Part shown: positions 1-11,805 of the stretch, piece by piece
How positions within the stretch are numbered: the stretch's first letter is position 1
Layout of the letters: every line of letters starts with the position of its first letter
NCBI RefSeq assembly: GCF_020510705.1
Contig: NZ_CP075184.1
Coordinates: 2,480,001 to 2,544,000, forward strand
DNA: 64,000 nucleotides
DNA from: Acidovorax radicis
Lineage (GTDB): Bacteria > Pseudomonadota > Gammaproteobacteria > Burkholderiales > Burkholderiaceae_C
Direction: 5' to 3'
The notes under the pieces: model-generated
What the model was told of the DNA's origin: nothing
Database searches by the model: none
What the model saw: the letters and a program-made list of their open reading frames with translations, nothing else
Made by a program: the position numbers and the translations under genes

Positions 1-1
1 A

Positions 2-559
2 GCCGAGCACGCACGCATCACCCGTGAGCGTGCAGCGTTGGCCGCAGGCCGCCAGCGGGATGAGGCTGCTTGTTATAAGCGGTTTGCGGTGGAAGATTGT
101 TTGCGCGGCGTGCGTGCCAAGGTGCGGGACGTCGAGAGCGCTCTGCGCTCGCAGGAGGTGGAACTCAACGATGCCGAACGCCGCGAAAAAGCGGCCGAGC
201 GCCTGCGCGCCATCGAAGAAAAGCAGAATGCCGTCCCCACCCCGCCGCCTGGTGGTAAAAAGGGCGATGCCAAGGTGCGCAAGGGGCAACCTGGTCCGGA
301 TGATGTGAAAACGCAGCACGACCATGCTGCCCAGCAGCGGGCGCAACAGCAGCGTGAACGTGCTCAGTCACAAGCCACGGAGCAGGCCTCACGTGCCGCC
401 TCGAACGCAGAGCGTGCAGCCAAAACACGCGAGCGGCATGCAGAGGCGCTCAAAGCGGCGCAAGAACGCCGCGCTCGGGTAGAAAAAGCCAGTGCCGATG
501 CGGCCGCGCAGGGGCTCAAGCCTGCTGCACCGCTGCCCGCCCCCGATTTTCAGCGTTAG
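2..559 (+). CDS. Coiled-coil, Ala/Arg/Glu-rich hypothetical protein (5' end outside window)
   Basis: The frame is open from the first complete codon at position 2, so the gene begins upstream and only its C-terminal 185 or so residues are present. The visible part is strongly charged and alanine-rich (runs of Arg, Glu, Gln, Ala, Lys), which predicts a long coiled coil. Two cysteines (in CYKRF and EDCLR) precede the helical part, and the tail is Pro/Ala-rich. I recognise no enzymatic domain. Similar Cys-containing coiled-coil proteins occur as uncharacterised proteins in Burkholderiales, from memory of the family rather than a search. It is convergent with the phosphatase gene to its right. 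Whether it carries a signal peptide cannot be told because the N-terminus is missing. Confidence 0.6.
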   Translation, partial: AEHARITRERAALAAGRQRDEAACYKRFAVEDCLRGVRAKVRDVESALRSQEVELNDAERREKAAERLRAIEEKQNAVPTPPPGGKKGDAKVRKGQPGPDDVKTQHDHAAQQRAQQQRERAQSQATEQASRAASNAERAAKTRERHAEALKAAQERRARVEKASADAAAQGLKPAAPLPAPDFQR

Positions 560-673
560 TGTTGCAGATTCATGGCGTTCACAGCGCAACGCCGCGTAAA
601 GCAACACCCGCCTTTTGTTGCTCGCGCTCTTTTTGCAAGTGGGTGAAGGCCCACGCCGGCCCGCACCGTGATT

Positions 674-1480
674 TCAAACGCGGCCGAGATCGACGGGGGT
701 GAGGCGGGCGATCTTTTTCTCTTCTACCAGGGCCTCGATTTTGACGACAACCAGCGACAGGTTGTCGCCGCCCCCACGTGCGCGGGAGCGGGCTTTGTCA
801 ATCAAAAACTCCGTGGCTTCGCGTGGGGAGAGTGAATCCACCACCGAGGCCAGTTCCGTCGGTGAAAAGTAATGCCATACGCCATCGCTGCAGGCGAGCA
901 AGACGTCCCCAGGCTGCAGCTGGGGAATCACGTGGGTGGTGATGGGCGGATCACTCTCGGTGCCGAGACACCCGACCAAAATGTTGGAGTGCGGGTGGTT
1001 GTTGGCCTCCGCTTCGGTCAGTTCACCCCGGTCGACCAGCGCCTGCACGTAAGAGTGGTCGCTGCTACGAAATGCCATTCTCGGACCTTGAAAATGGTAA
1101 ATGCGCGAGTCACCTGCATGCACCCAGTGACAGTCGCCGCGGGGGTTGATGAGGAACGCGGCAATCGTGCTGTGGGGCTCCTGTTCTGCCGAGATGGCCG
1201 TGAGCCGGATGACGATGTGGGCTTCTTCAACCATGCTTTTGAGCATTGCTGCCGCGTCATCCGTATCGGGCGAATAGCGTTCAAACAGCTGCCTGGCAGT
1301 CATCATGACCTGGTCGGAAGCCTTGCGCCCGCCACTGCGCCCACCCATGCCATCGGCAATCACGCCCAGCACACAGCCGTTGTGCCGCTCATGGGAGATC
1401 AAGGCGACCTGATCTTGCTGATATTCACGGTCACCCTTGTGGATGCCGGTGGATGCGATGAGGCGGAACGCTTTGGTCAT
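674..1480 (-). CDS. PP2C-family protein serine/threonine phosphatase
   Basis: This is a 268-residue PPM/PP2C phosphatase, a Mg/Mn-dependent enzyme that removes phosphate from Ser/Thr residues in the cytoplasm. The metal-binding motifs appear in order: GDREYQQD (residues 16-23), DGMGG (43-47), HAGDSR (121-126), CSDG (197-200) and the terminal GDN (238-240). The length matches stand-alone bacterial PP2C enzymes of the PrpC/Stp1 type. No membrane segment is visible. It is transcribed away from the helicase gene. A Ser/Thr kinase is encoded about 15 kb away, and the two could form an antagonistic pair, but nothing in the sequence links them. A 20-residue tail after the last motif has no recognised role. 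Confidence 0.93.
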   Translation of the reverse strand: MTKAFRLIASTGIHKGDREYQQDQVALISHERHNGCVLGVIADGMGGRSGGRKASDQVMMTARQLFERYSPDTDDAAAMLKSMVEEAHIVIRLTAISAEQEPHSTIAAFLINPRGDCHWVHAGDSRIYHFQGPRMAFRSSDHSYVQALVDRGELTEAEANNHPHSNILVGCLGTESDPPITTHVIPQLQPGDVLLACSDGVWHYFSPTELASVVDSLSPREATEFLIDKARSRARGGGDNLSLVVVKIEALVEEKKIARLTPVDLGRV

Positions 1481-1791
1481 GGGAATGATTGTGAAGGCGT
1501 GTGCACAAACGCTCGTCGTGTAATACAGGTCAAACGCGTATTATCTGCGCGCCTGTGGCATTTTTGCCATCCCTGGTGCGCCCCTACCTTGAAACCCCGC
1601 CTTCAATTACCCCAACGCCAATGGATCGCATTGCGCACAGAGCCAACGGCCACTGTCGCTCGGATTGGAAACCCTCCGCCTTTTGGCGCATGTGACGGGT
1701 TGATTTCGCCGCACTTGAAAAAGCACCGCCCGGTATTGCGCGACGCAGCGCGCCGGGTGGGGCGTGAGCTGGCCCCGCAAGAGTGGGACTC
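1481..1791. other. Intergenic region between divergent phosphatase and helicase genes
   Basis: About 310 bases separate the two divergent genes. Reading all frames I see no convincing small gene. The promoters of both neighbours must lie here, but I could not identify a clear -10/-35 pair. No hairpin with a T-run was noticed. Confidence 0.6.
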
Positions 1792-3840
1792 ATGAGTCTG
1801 GCCGCCATGGTTTCGGAGGTATTTGCCCGTGACGGCGTGATGTCGCGGGCCGATCCGCAATTTCAGCCGCGCGACGGGCAAACCCAGATGGCCCAGGCGG
1901 TGGCGGTCACCATCGAGAAGGGTGGTGCACTGGTGGTGGAGGCGGGCACGGGCGTCGGCAAAACGTTTGCTTATCTCGTGCCCGTGTTGCTCAGTGGTGA
2001 GCGGGTGCTGCTCGCTACGGCCACCAAAGCGTTGCAGGACCAGCTTTTTGCGCGTGATCTACCGCGTTTGGTTCAGACACTTGGCCTGCCGGTGCGCGTA
2101 GCGTTGCTCAAGGGGCGCGCCAGCTATTTGTGTCTGCACCGCATGAAACAAGCGTGTCACGACATGCCCGCACATGAGCGCAGTGTGGCGCGCGTGCTGA
2201 CCAAGGTGCGCGAGTGGTCCCACAGCACCCTATCAGGCGACCTGGCTGAATTGACAGGGCTGGATGACCGCTCGCCGGTGATTCCGCTGGTTACCTCCAC
2301 CCGCGAAAACTGTCTGGGCTCCCAGTGTCCCAATTTTCGGGAGTGCCACGTGCACATCGCGCGGCGCGAGGCGCTGGCGGCCGATATTGTGGTGATCAAT
2401 CACCACCTTTTTTTTGCGGATGTGGCGGTGCGAGAGTCGGGCATGGCCGAGTTGTTGCCTACAGTGCGCGTGGTGGTCTTTGATGAGGCGCACCAGATCA
2501 ACGAAACCGGGGTGCAGTTTTTGGGGCTGAACCTCTCCACAGGGCAACTGCTTGATTTCAGCCGTGACGTGCTCGCGGCGGGGTTTGACCAGGCGCGTGG
2601 ATTGGCCGACTGGCTTGCGCTATCCCGCCACGTAGAGTTGTCGGCGCGGGATCTGCGTTTGGCGGTGGAGGCCACGCCGCGTGGCGCCAAGATCCGTTGG
2701 ATGGATGAAATCCCCGAAGGGGTCCCCGCGCAAGGGTGGCAGGACGCGTTGCGCGGTGTGGCAGTGGCCTGCGCACAAGCGCAGGAAGCGCTCGACACCG
2801 TCAGCGAAATTTCCCCCGATTTTGTGCGTTTGTACGAGCGGGGGGCGGAGTTGTTGGCGCGTCTGGCTCGTTTTGCTGGCCCGTGCACCGCTGATGGGGT
2901 CCGCTGGTTGGATGTGGGGGCGCAGTTGCGGCTGATTGAGTCGCCTCTGGACATTGCTCAAGCGATGCGTGCCCGCGTGCTGGCGGCGCCCTCAGTGGCG
3001 GCAGAGGAGGACGGGTGGCCCGAAGAGTCCTCCGGGGGACCAGGCCGGGCATGGATTTTCACGTCTGCCACCTTGGGCACTGACGAGCGGTTGACTTGGT
3101 TTACCGAGCCTGCCGGACTGGAAGACGCCCAGGTGTTGCGCGTTGAAAGCCCCTTTGACTATGCGTTGCAGGCCGCACTGCATGTGCCGCGGCATTTGCC
3201 GTCGCCCTCCGATCCGTCGCACAGCCGCCAACTGGCCGACTGGGTGGGAGATGCTGCGGGGCGACTGGGAGGGCGCACCTTGGTTCTCACGACAACGCTC
3301 AAGGCCTTGCGAGCCATTGGCGATGTACTCAAGGCACGTTTTACGGGGCCTGGGGCGCTGGAAGTGCTGGTGCAGGGCGATTGGCCCAAGTGGCGACTGA
3401 TGGAGCGTTTCCGTGAGGGGGCGAGTGCTGGCCGGCCAGGCTGTCTGTTGGTGGCGTCGGCCACTTTCTGGGAGGGGTTTGACGTCCCAGGCGATGCGCT
3501 TGAGTTGGTCGTGATTGACAAGTTGCCGTTTCCGCCACCTGGAGACCCCCTGGTCGAGGCGCGCATTCGTCGCATCGAGATCGCCGGAGGGAAGGCCTTT
3601 ACCGCCTATGCGCTCCCTGAAGCGGCGGTGGCACTCAAACAGGGAGCTGGCCGTCTGATCCGCAGAGAATCGGACCGGGGCATTTTGGTGGTGGGCGACA
3701 CCCGACTCGTTACCATGGGCTATGGCAAACGCCTGCTGGCTGCGTTGCCTCCCATGCGGCGGCTCGATTCTGCCGAGGACTTCAATACCGCTTTGCTGGC
3801 ACTTACCAGACCTTCCACCACGGATCCGATTTGCCTTTGA
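1792..3840 (+). CDS. yoaA: ATP-dependent DNA helicase, YoaA/DinG family (XPD-like, Fe-S)
   Basis: This is a superfamily 2 5'-3' DNA helicase of the XPD/DinG class, thought to act in DNA damage tolerance and replication repair. The 682-residue protein shows Walker A (AGTGVGKT, residues 51-58), a DEAH box (231-234) and four cysteines at about 114, 174, 179 and 185. These fit the Fe-S cluster that sits between the helicase motifs in this family. The C-terminal half has the QGAGRLIR motif. Length and Cys arrangement fit YoaA better than DinG with an exonuclease domain. I chose the ATG at 1792; an in-frame GTG nine bases upstream is an alternative. The 3' end overlaps the convergent bamD gene by 38 bp. 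Confidence 0.9.
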   Translation: MSLAAMVSEVFARDGVMSRADPQFQPRDGQTQMAQAVAVTIEKGGALVVEAGTGVGKTFAYLVPVLLSGERVLLATATKALQDQLFARDLPRLVQTLGLPVRVALLKGRASYLCLHRMKQACHDMPAHERSVARVLTKVREWSHSTLSGDLAELTGLDDRSPVIPLVTSTRENCLGSQCPNFRECHVHIARREALAADIVVINHHLFFADVAVRESGMAELLPTVRVVVFDEAHQINETGVQFLGLNLSTGQLLDFSRDVLAAGFDQARGLADWLALSRHVELSARDLRLAVEATPRGAKIRWMDEIPEGVPAQGWQDALRGVAVACAQAQEALDTVSEISPDFVRLYERGAELLARLARFAGPCTADGVRWLDVGAQLRLIESPLDIAQAMRARVLAAPSVAAEEDGWPEESSGGPGRAWIFTSATLGTDERLTWFTEPAGLEDAQVLRVESPFDYALQAALHVPRHLPSPSDPSHSRQLADWVGDAAGRLGGRTLVLTTTLKALRAIGDVLKARFTGPGALEVLVQGDWPKWRLMERFREGASAGRPGCLLVASATFWEGFDVPGDALELVVIDKLPFPPPGDPLVEARIRRIEIAGGKAFTAYALPEAAVALKQGAGRLIRRESDRGILVVGDTRLVTMGYGKRLLAALPPMRRLDSAEDFNTALLALTRPSTTDPICL

Positions 3841-4600
3841 AACCGCCGGTCACGTAGGCGCTGCCAGGATAGGATTTTTCCATCACGCGGCGCGTGTCAT
3901 CGCGCAGTTGCGCCATGCCCAGTGCATCGTAGGATTGAATCAGGATGTACAGCGCTTCTTCCAGCGCTGGAACGTTCTGGTAGTCCGCCAGGGCAGACTG
4001 GGCCCGATTGATGGCTGCCACATAGGCGCCGCGCTGGTAGTAATACCGTGCCACGTGAACTTCATATTGCGCCAGGGAATTGACGATGTACGTTATGCGT
4101 TGCTGCGCGTCCCGTGCATAACGCGACTCCGGGAAACGGGTGACCAACTCGCTGAAGGCTTCGAATGAGTCCTTGGCGGCTTTCTGGTCGCGCTCCGACA
4201 GATCCTGTCGAGAGATGAACGAGAACAGGCCGAGGTTGTCGTTGAAATTCACCAGGCCCTTGAGGTACAGCGCATAGTCGAGTGCCGGGCTGGCGGGATG
4301 CAACTTCATGAAGCGATCAAGGGTGGCGACCGCCTGGGCCTTTTCACCGCCTTTGTATTGTGCGTAGGCCTTGTCGATCTGTGCCTGCTGTGCCAAAGGG
4401 GTTCCTGCCGCACGGCCTTCGAGCTTTTCAAACAGCGGGACGGCTTTGTCATAAGCGCCGCTGTCCAGTTCGTCCTTGGCTTCCGCGTGGATGCGATTGG
4501 GGCTCCAGCCCGCGGTAGGGTCGTCTTTGGTGTTGGCGCAACCCGCCAGCAAACCAGCAAATAGCAGGGCGGAAACGAGGGGCAGGGGGGCACGCAACAT
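3803..4600 (-). CDS. bamD: Outer-membrane assembly lipoprotein BamD
   Basis: BamD is the essential TPR lipoprotein of the BAM complex that folds beta-barrel proteins into the outer membrane. The product is 265 residues. It starts with a short charged N-region, a hydrophobic stretch and the lipobox LLAGC, and continues as five TPR-like helical repeats, the usual BamD architecture and length. A longer reading frame extends upstream, but the ATG chosen places the signal peptide at the N-terminus. The typical divergent neighbour rluD is absent; dnaE lies upstream on the other strand instead. The last 38 bp overlap the 3' end of the convergent helicase gene. Confidence 0.93.
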   Translation of the reverse strand: MLRAPLPLVSALLFAGLLAGCANTKDDPTAGWSPNRIHAEAKDELDSGAYDKAVPLFEKLEGRAAGTPLAQQAQIDKAYAQYKGGEKAQAVATLDRFMKLHPASPALDYALYLKGLVNFNDNLGLFSFISRQDLSERDQKAAKDSFEAFSELVTRFPESRYARDAQQRITYIVNSLAQYEVHVARYYYQRGAYVAAINRAQSALADYQNVPALEEALYILIQSYDALGMAQLRDDTRRVMEKSYPGSAYVTGGFKGKSDPWWKVW

Positions 4601-4763
4601 TGCAAGCAGCTTTCTCGGCAAAAGGGACAACAGGTGGACGCGACGGTTGTCAGGCCGCAAGTGTTTTTCACCTGCGTGCCGACTTTCTCGCAGCGCCACC
4701 CAGGGCGCAAAAAGCCATTGTACTGGCGGGCAGTGCCGGCCATGGGCGCTGACGGTGCGGCTT

Positions 4764-4801
4764 TTGCGCGGAGGCGTTCAGGGCTTTCTACAATGGCTTC
4801 A
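4764..4801 (+). promoter_or_regulatory. Candidate dnaE promoter giving a leaderless mRNA
   Basis: A TACAAT hexamer at 4789-4794 lies seven bases before the A of the dnaE ATG, so transcription would start at or next to the start codon. A weak -35-like TTGCGC lies at 4764-4769, with a long 19-base spacer. No Shine-Dalgarno sequence precedes the ATG. This is inferred from motif matching only. Confidence 0.4.
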
Positions 4802-7800
4802 TGTTTGTTCATTTGCGCCTGCACACCGAGTTTTCCGTCGTTGACGGAACCAATCGAATTGATAAGGTGGCCAAGGCCGCTGCCCAGGACGGACAGCCTG
4901 CGCTTGCCATCACGGATCTCAACAACCTCTTTGGTGCGATCAAGTTTTACAAGGAAGCCCGGGGCAAAGGAGTCAAGCCCATCCTTGGCGCGGAGATTTT
5001 TCTGGAGGCCGAGGGCGGCGGTGCTCCGTCGCGCGTCATCGTTCTGGTGCAAAGTCGCCAGGGCTATCTCAATTTGTCCGAGTTGTTGGCCCGCGCCTGG
5101 ACGCGCAACGTCGTCAAGAACCTGGCCCTATGCACCTGGGCCTGGCTGGAGGAGCTTTCCGAAGGGTTGATTGCCCTGGCGGGAGCTCAGGCGGGCCCGG
5201 TGGGTCAGGCGCTGCTCAAAGGCGACGAATCCGGTGCCGCGGATATCGCATTGCGGCTGGCGGGGATTTTTCCGCACCGGTTTTATATTGAGCTGCAGCG
5301 TGCGGGCCGTGTGGATGATGAAAGCCATGTGCTCGCCGCCGCTCAGTTGGCGGCACGGCTGAACCTGCCAGTGGTTGCCACGCACCCGGTGCAGTTTGCT
5401 GCAGCGGATGACTATGAGGCGCATGAAGCCCGCATCTGTATCGCCGAAGGTGAGATCCTTGCGAACCCCCGCCGGGTGCGCAAGTTCACCCGGGACCAGT
5501 ATTTCAAGTCGTCGGCAGAAATGCAGGCGCTGTTCGCGGACCTGCCATCGGCCATCGCCAACACGGTGGAAATCGCGCAGCGATGCAACCTTACTCTGGT
5601 GCTTGGCAAACCGCAGTTGCCAGACTTTCCTACCCCCAACGGGATGCCGATCGAAGAATACTTTCGCATTGCGTCTTTCGAAGGGCTTGAAGCGAGGCTG
5701 GAGTTGCTGTACCCCAACACCACAGAGCGCGACCGGCAGCGCGCGCGCTATGAGGAGCGCCTGAAATTCGAGATTGGGACCATTTTGAAAATGGGCTTCC
5801 CAGGATACTTTCTGATCGTGGGCGACTTCATCCAGTGGGCCAAGAACAATGGCTGCCCCGTCGGGCCTGGGCGAGGCTCCGGTGCGGGCTCGCTGGTGGC
5901 CTATGCGCTCAAGATCACCGATCTGGACCCGCTGGAATACAACCTGCTGTTTGAGCGGTTTCTGAACCCCGAGCGGGTGTCCATGCCCGACTTTGACATC
6001 GATTTTTGCCAGTCCAACCGTGACCGTGTCATCGACTACGTCAAGGACAAGTACGGCAAAAATGCGGTGAGCCAGATTGCAACCTTCGGCACCATGGCTG
6101 CGAAGGCGGCGATCCGCGACGTGGGCCGCGTCATGGACATGAGCTACACCTTCTGCGACGGCATTTCCAAGCTGGTTCCCGGCAAGCCGGGGATGTCTTA
6201 CACCCTGCAGTACCCGCCAGACCCGAAAAAAGAAGGGGACAAGAACAACTACGCGCTGGAACTGGAGCCCCTGCTCTACGAGCGAGTGCGCAAGGAGGAA
6301 GACGTCAAAACGGTCATCGAGATGGCCCAGAAGCTCGAAGGCATGACGCGCAATATCGGCATGCACGCGGGGGGGGTGCTCATCGCGCCAGGCAAGCTGA
6401 CGGATTTTTGTCCGCTCTACCAACAGCCGGGCAGCGAGTCTGCAGTGAGCCAGTACGACAAGGACGACGTAGAGGCCATTGGCCTGGTGAAGTTTGACTT
6501 TTTGGGTCTTGCCACGCTCACCATTCTGGAGATTGCGCGCGAGTTCATTGCCAAACGCCACAAGGGGCAAGAAAACTTCACCTTCGAAACCATTCCGCTG
6601 GACGACGGTCCGACTTACCGGCTGTTCTCCGAGGGTAAAACCGAAGCCGTGTTCCAGTTTGAAAGCCGTGGCATGCAGGGCATGCTCAAAGAGGCCAAGC
6701 CGAGCCGACTGGAAGACCTGATTGCGCTGAACGCGCTGTACCGCCCGGGGCCCATGGACCTGATCCCCAGCTTCGTGAACCGTAAGCACGGCAAGGAAGT
6801 GGTGGAGTACCCGCACCCCCTGGTGGAACCCGTGCTGTCAGAGACCTACGGGATCATGGTGTACCAGGAGCAGGTGATGCAGACTGCCCAGGTCCTGGGA
6901 GGCTACAGCCTGGGTGGTGCCGACATGCTGCGCCGTGCCATGGGCAAAAAGAAGGCCGAGGAGATGGCCGAGCACCGGGAGATCTTCCGCAAGGGCGCAG
7001 CAGAAAAGAACATCAGCCAGGAAAAGGCTGACGAAGTGTTCGACTTGATGGAGAAATTCGCGGGCTACGGCTTCAACAAGTCGCATGCGGCTGCCTACTC
7101 GCTCTTGGCGTACCACACCGGCTGGCTGAAGGTGCATTACACGGCGGAGTTCTTCTGCGCCAACATGACCGTGGAAATGGACGACACCGACAAGCTCAAG
7201 GTGCTGTTCGAAGATGCCCACAAGATGGGGCTCACGTTTGAACCGCCGGATGTCAATCGTGGCCGCTACCGGTTCGAGCCGGTGACCGACAAGATCATTC
7301 GCTATGGCCTGGGCGCCGTGAAAGGCACAGGCCAGCAGGCCATCGAGGCGATCGTGGCTGCGCGCGAAGGGCGGGGCGACGGGCCGCAGGGCTCCACCAC
7401 CGGCCCCTTCAAGAGCTTGTTTGAGTTTTGTCTGCGTGTGGACAAGGCGCGCATGAACAAACGTTCGGTGGAAGCATTGATCAAGGCCGGTGCCTTTGAT
7501 TCGATCCACCTCAACCGTGCGGCCCTCGTGGCCTCCATTGACCGGGCATTTGACTTTGCGGCAGCGACGCTGGCCAATGTCAATCAAGGGGGGCTGTTTG
7601 ACATGATGGGCGACGACGCCCATGGCTCCAGCACCCAGGAGCCTGATTTGGTCGACGCCGTGCCCTGGGGCGTCAAGGAGCGACTCACGCTGGAGAAGAC
7701 GGCGGTGGGTTTTTACCTGTCCGGCCACCTGTTCGATGAAGTGGCCTCGGAAGTGCGTCGCTTTGTGCGCACCCAGATCGACGAGCTGCTGGACAGCCGC

Positions 7801-8334
7801 GATTCGCAGATTCTGGCGGGCATCATCAGCGACTTCCGTGTCATTAACGGCCAGCGCGGCAAGCTGGCCCTGTTCAAGCTGGATGACAAGTCTGCGGTCA
7901 TCGAAGCTTCCGCTGATGAGGCCTTGCTCAATACCTATCGCAACGAACTGAAAGAGGATGAGTTCGTGGTGATGATGGGCCGGCTGCAACTGGACCATTT
8001 CAGCGGCGGCCTGCGGGTGAAGGTGCAGCAGGTGTGGGATCTGGCGGGCGCACGGTGCCGGTTTGGGAAATACCTGCATGTGCTTGTGGGGGACAAAGCT
8101 CCCGATGTTCCGCGGCTGGTGCGCGATTTTCCTGCGCGGCGCGAAGAGGTCCCCGAGGGCGAGTTGGTGCATGGCCTGCGCGTGCGCATGGGCGTGCGGT
8201 GCGCTGCGGAAGATGCTGCTGCGGTGGCTGAGCTGCAACTGGGAGAAAGCGCTCGTTTTTATCCGACAGACGCAGCGCTGGCCGCGTGGACGGCACAGGC
8301 AGGCTCCGGTTCTGCGACCGTGGTGTACGAGTAG
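4801..8334 (+). CDS. dnaE: DNA polymerase III alpha subunit
   Basis: DnaE is the replicative polymerase subunit of the DNA Pol III holoenzyme. The 1177-residue length is normal for the DnaE1 class. The N-terminal PHP domain begins with HLRLHTEFSVVDG. The C-family polymerase core carries GRGSGAGS and the acidic motif PDFDIDF, whose aspartates match the metal-binding pair of E. coli DnaE, and a third conserved aspartate lies in VKFDFLG. A helix-hairpin-helix region and an OB-fold region follow towards the C-terminus. The start is fixed by the conserved first residues of the family. The gene stands alone between bamD (divergent) and clpS. Confidence 0.98.
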   Translation: MFVHLRLHTEFSVVDGTNRIDKVAKAAAQDGQPALAITDLNNLFGAIKFYKEARGKGVKPILGAEIFLEAEGGGAPSRVIVLVQSRQGYLNLSELLARAWTRNVVKNLALCTWAWLEELSEGLIALAGAQAGPVGQALLKGDESGAADIALRLAGIFPHRFYIELQRAGRVDDESHVLAAAQLAARLNLPVVATHPVQFAAADDYEAHEARICIAEGEILANPRRVRKFTRDQYFKSSAEMQALFADLPSAIANTVEIAQRCNLTLVLGKPQLPDFPTPNGMPIEEYFRIASFEGLEARLELLYPNTTERDRQRARYEERLKFEIGTILKMGFPGYFLIVGDFIQWAKNNGCPVGPGRGSGAGSLVAYALKITDLDPLEYNLLFERFLNPERVSMPDFDIDFCQSNRDRVIDYVKDKYGKNAVSQIATFGTMAAKAAIRDVGRVMDMSYTFCDGISKLVPGKPGMSYTLQYPPDPKKEGDKNNYALELEPLLYERVRKEEDVKTVIEMAQKLEGMTRNIGMHAGGVLIAPGKLTDFCPLYQQPGSESAVSQYDKDDVEAIGLVKFDFLGLATLTILEIAREFIAKRHKGQENFTFETIPLDDGPTYRLFSEGKTEAVFQFESRGMQGMLKEAKPSRLEDLIALNALYRPGPMDLIPSFVNRKHGKEVVEYPHPLVEPVLSETYGIMVYQEQVMQTAQVLGGYSLGGADMLRRAMGKKKAEEMAEHREIFRKGAAEKNISQEKADEVFDLMEKFAGYGFNKSHAAAYSLLAYHTGWLKVHYTAEFFCANMTVEMDDTDKLKVLFEDAHKMGLTFEPPDVNRGRYRFEPVTDKIIRYGLGAVKGTGQQAIEAIVAAREGRGDGPQGSTTGPFKSLFEFCLRVDKARMNKRSVEALIKAGAFDSIHLNRAALVASIDRAFDFAAATLANVNQGGLFDMMGDDAHGSSTQEPDLVDAVPWGVKERLTLEKTAVGFYLSGHLFDEVASEVRRFVRTQIDELLDSRDSQILAGIISDFRVINGQRGKLALFKLDDKSAVIEASADEALLNTYRNELKEDEFVVMMGRLQLDHFSGGLRVKVQQVWDLAGARCRFGKYLHVLVGDKAPDVPRLVRDFPARREEVPEGELVHGLRVRMGVRCAAEDAAAVAELQLGESARFYPTDAALAAWTAQAGSGSATVVYE

Positions 8335-8439
8335 CTGGTGCCGGCAATAAAAACTTGCACACCACGGCTTGAAAAATACCGGGGTAACAACCAGCTTCTC
8401 TTGCGGCAGCCTGCCGCGCGGATCGCTAGAATGATTTTC

Positions 8440-8799
8440 ATGGCAACAAAACCACCTCAACCCCCTGCCGCACCGTCGGTCACCCGGCCCGCGCGGGATG
8501 ATGGCGGTTCGGTCGTGCTCGAGAGGCGCACACAAAAGACCCAGCCGCCCCAGATGTACCAGGTGGTCATGCTCAATGACGACTACACGCCGATGGAGTT
8601 TGTCATCGTGGTCTTGCAGGAGTTTTTCAGCAAGGACCGTGAGCAGGCCACCCAAATCATGCTCAAGATCCATCTCGATGGCAAAGGCGTGTGCGGCGTG
8701 TACTCGCGCGATGTGGCAGCCACCAAGGTGGAGCAGGTGCTCGATGCAGCCCTCAAGGCGGGCCACCCACTGCAATGTGTCAGTGAGCCTGTTGAATAA
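8440..8799 (+). CDS. clpS: ATP-dependent Clp protease adaptor ClpS
   Basis: ClpS delivers N-end-rule substrates to the ClpAP protease. The 119-residue product has a disordered Pro-rich N-terminal arm followed by the ClpS core: [16 protein letters not shown] with the conserved N-D-D substrate-contact residues, then [14 protein letters not shown] and the [11 protein letters not shown] segment. I chose the ATG at 8440 because it gives the usual MATKPP-type N-terminus. An ATG three codons upstream is possible, but a TAGAAT hexamer at 8427-8432 overlaps it and fits a promoter making a leaderless message from 8440. clpA follows after 57 bp in the same direction, the standard arrangement. Confidence 0.96.
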   Translation: MATKPPQPPAAPSVTRPARDDGGSVVLERRTQKTQPPQMYQVVMLNDDYTPMEFVIVVLQEFFSKDREQATQIMLKIHLDGKGVCGVYSRDVAATKVEQVLDAALKAGHPLQCVSEPVE

Positions 8800-8856
8800 C
8801 AGGTTTTTCGCCCCGATCTACAGTTATCCCTTCCACGCAAGCACAAAGGAGTTCAT

Positions 8857-11205
<2,349 letters not shown>

Positions 11206-11535
11206 GGAGAGACCCAGGGCGCTGTTTTTAAAGGCCGCGCCATCGCGTAGACAGTCCCCACAGGGACCGAGCCAGCCATCTCAACCATGGCTGGCTTTTT
11301 TTCGTCCGAAGTCTCGTTGGCGACGTGCCAAATACAACAGGTGGTGGCGTGCATTGTGTCAGCGCATGCCGCCAAACGGTGCCAGATGGCGTGTGCCCGC
11401 CCCGCAGGCTCAAGGCGCCTCTTGAGCAAACCGCGATGAATACGGCGATGGCAGGTGTGGTGATGCGCGCCAAGCTGCTATGTTTATCGCCTTGGCTGCT
11501 GCGGCTGCTTTGACTTTCTCATTCAAGGAGTTTTC
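11206..11535. other. Intergenic region between clpA and the DUF2789 gene
   Basis: Apart from the clpA terminator at 11271-11302, the 330 bases hold no gene I can support. The segment just before 11536 ends in an AAGGAG ribosome binding site for the next gene. Confidence 0.6.
11271..11302 (+). terminator. Rho-independent terminator after clpA
   Basis: A perfect 9-bp stem GCCAGCCAT / ATGGCTGGC with a 7-base loop is followed by seven T residues. It lies 65 bases after the clpA stop codon on the same strand. Confidence 0.92.
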
Positions 11536-11796
11536 ATGATCACGACCGAACCCACCATGACCCATCTTTTCCTGCAACTCGGTCTGGACGCCACCGAAGA
11601 GGGCATCGCTCAATTCATCAAGAGCCACCAGTTGCCCACCGCCGTACCGATTGGCGATGCTGCGTACTGGAGTGCATCGCAGCGCGAGCTCTTGTTGGAT
11701 CAGCTCAAATCCGATGCTCCTTGGTCCGTGATCGTGGACCAATTGAGCACGTCGCTGCATTCCGATGCAGAGCACGCCGCCAGAGCGGCGTTGTAG
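11536..11796 (+). CDS. DUF2789 family small protein
   Basis: This is an 86-residue soluble acidic protein. The HLFLQLGL opening, the IAQFIKSHQLP segment and the WSASQRELLLDQLKSDAPWS segment match what I recall of the DUF2789 family, which has no established function. No signal peptide or membrane segment is seen. A good AAGGAG ribosome binding site precedes the ATG. It is convergent with the lytic transglycosylase gene, with only nine bases between the two stop codons. Confidence 0.8.
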   Translation: MITTEPTMTHLFLQLGLDATEEGIAQFIKSHQLPTAVPIGDAAYWSASQRELLLDQLKSDAPWSVIVDQLSTSLHSDAEHAARAAL

Positions 11797-11805
11797 TTCG
11801 CCCGG

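Noticed and set aside
5128..6816. Long open frame on the minus strand (562 codons) inside dnaE
   Set aside because: It is fully antisense to the conserved dnaE gene, has His/Arg/Val-rich composition typical of shadow frames in GC-rich DNA, and shows no domain.
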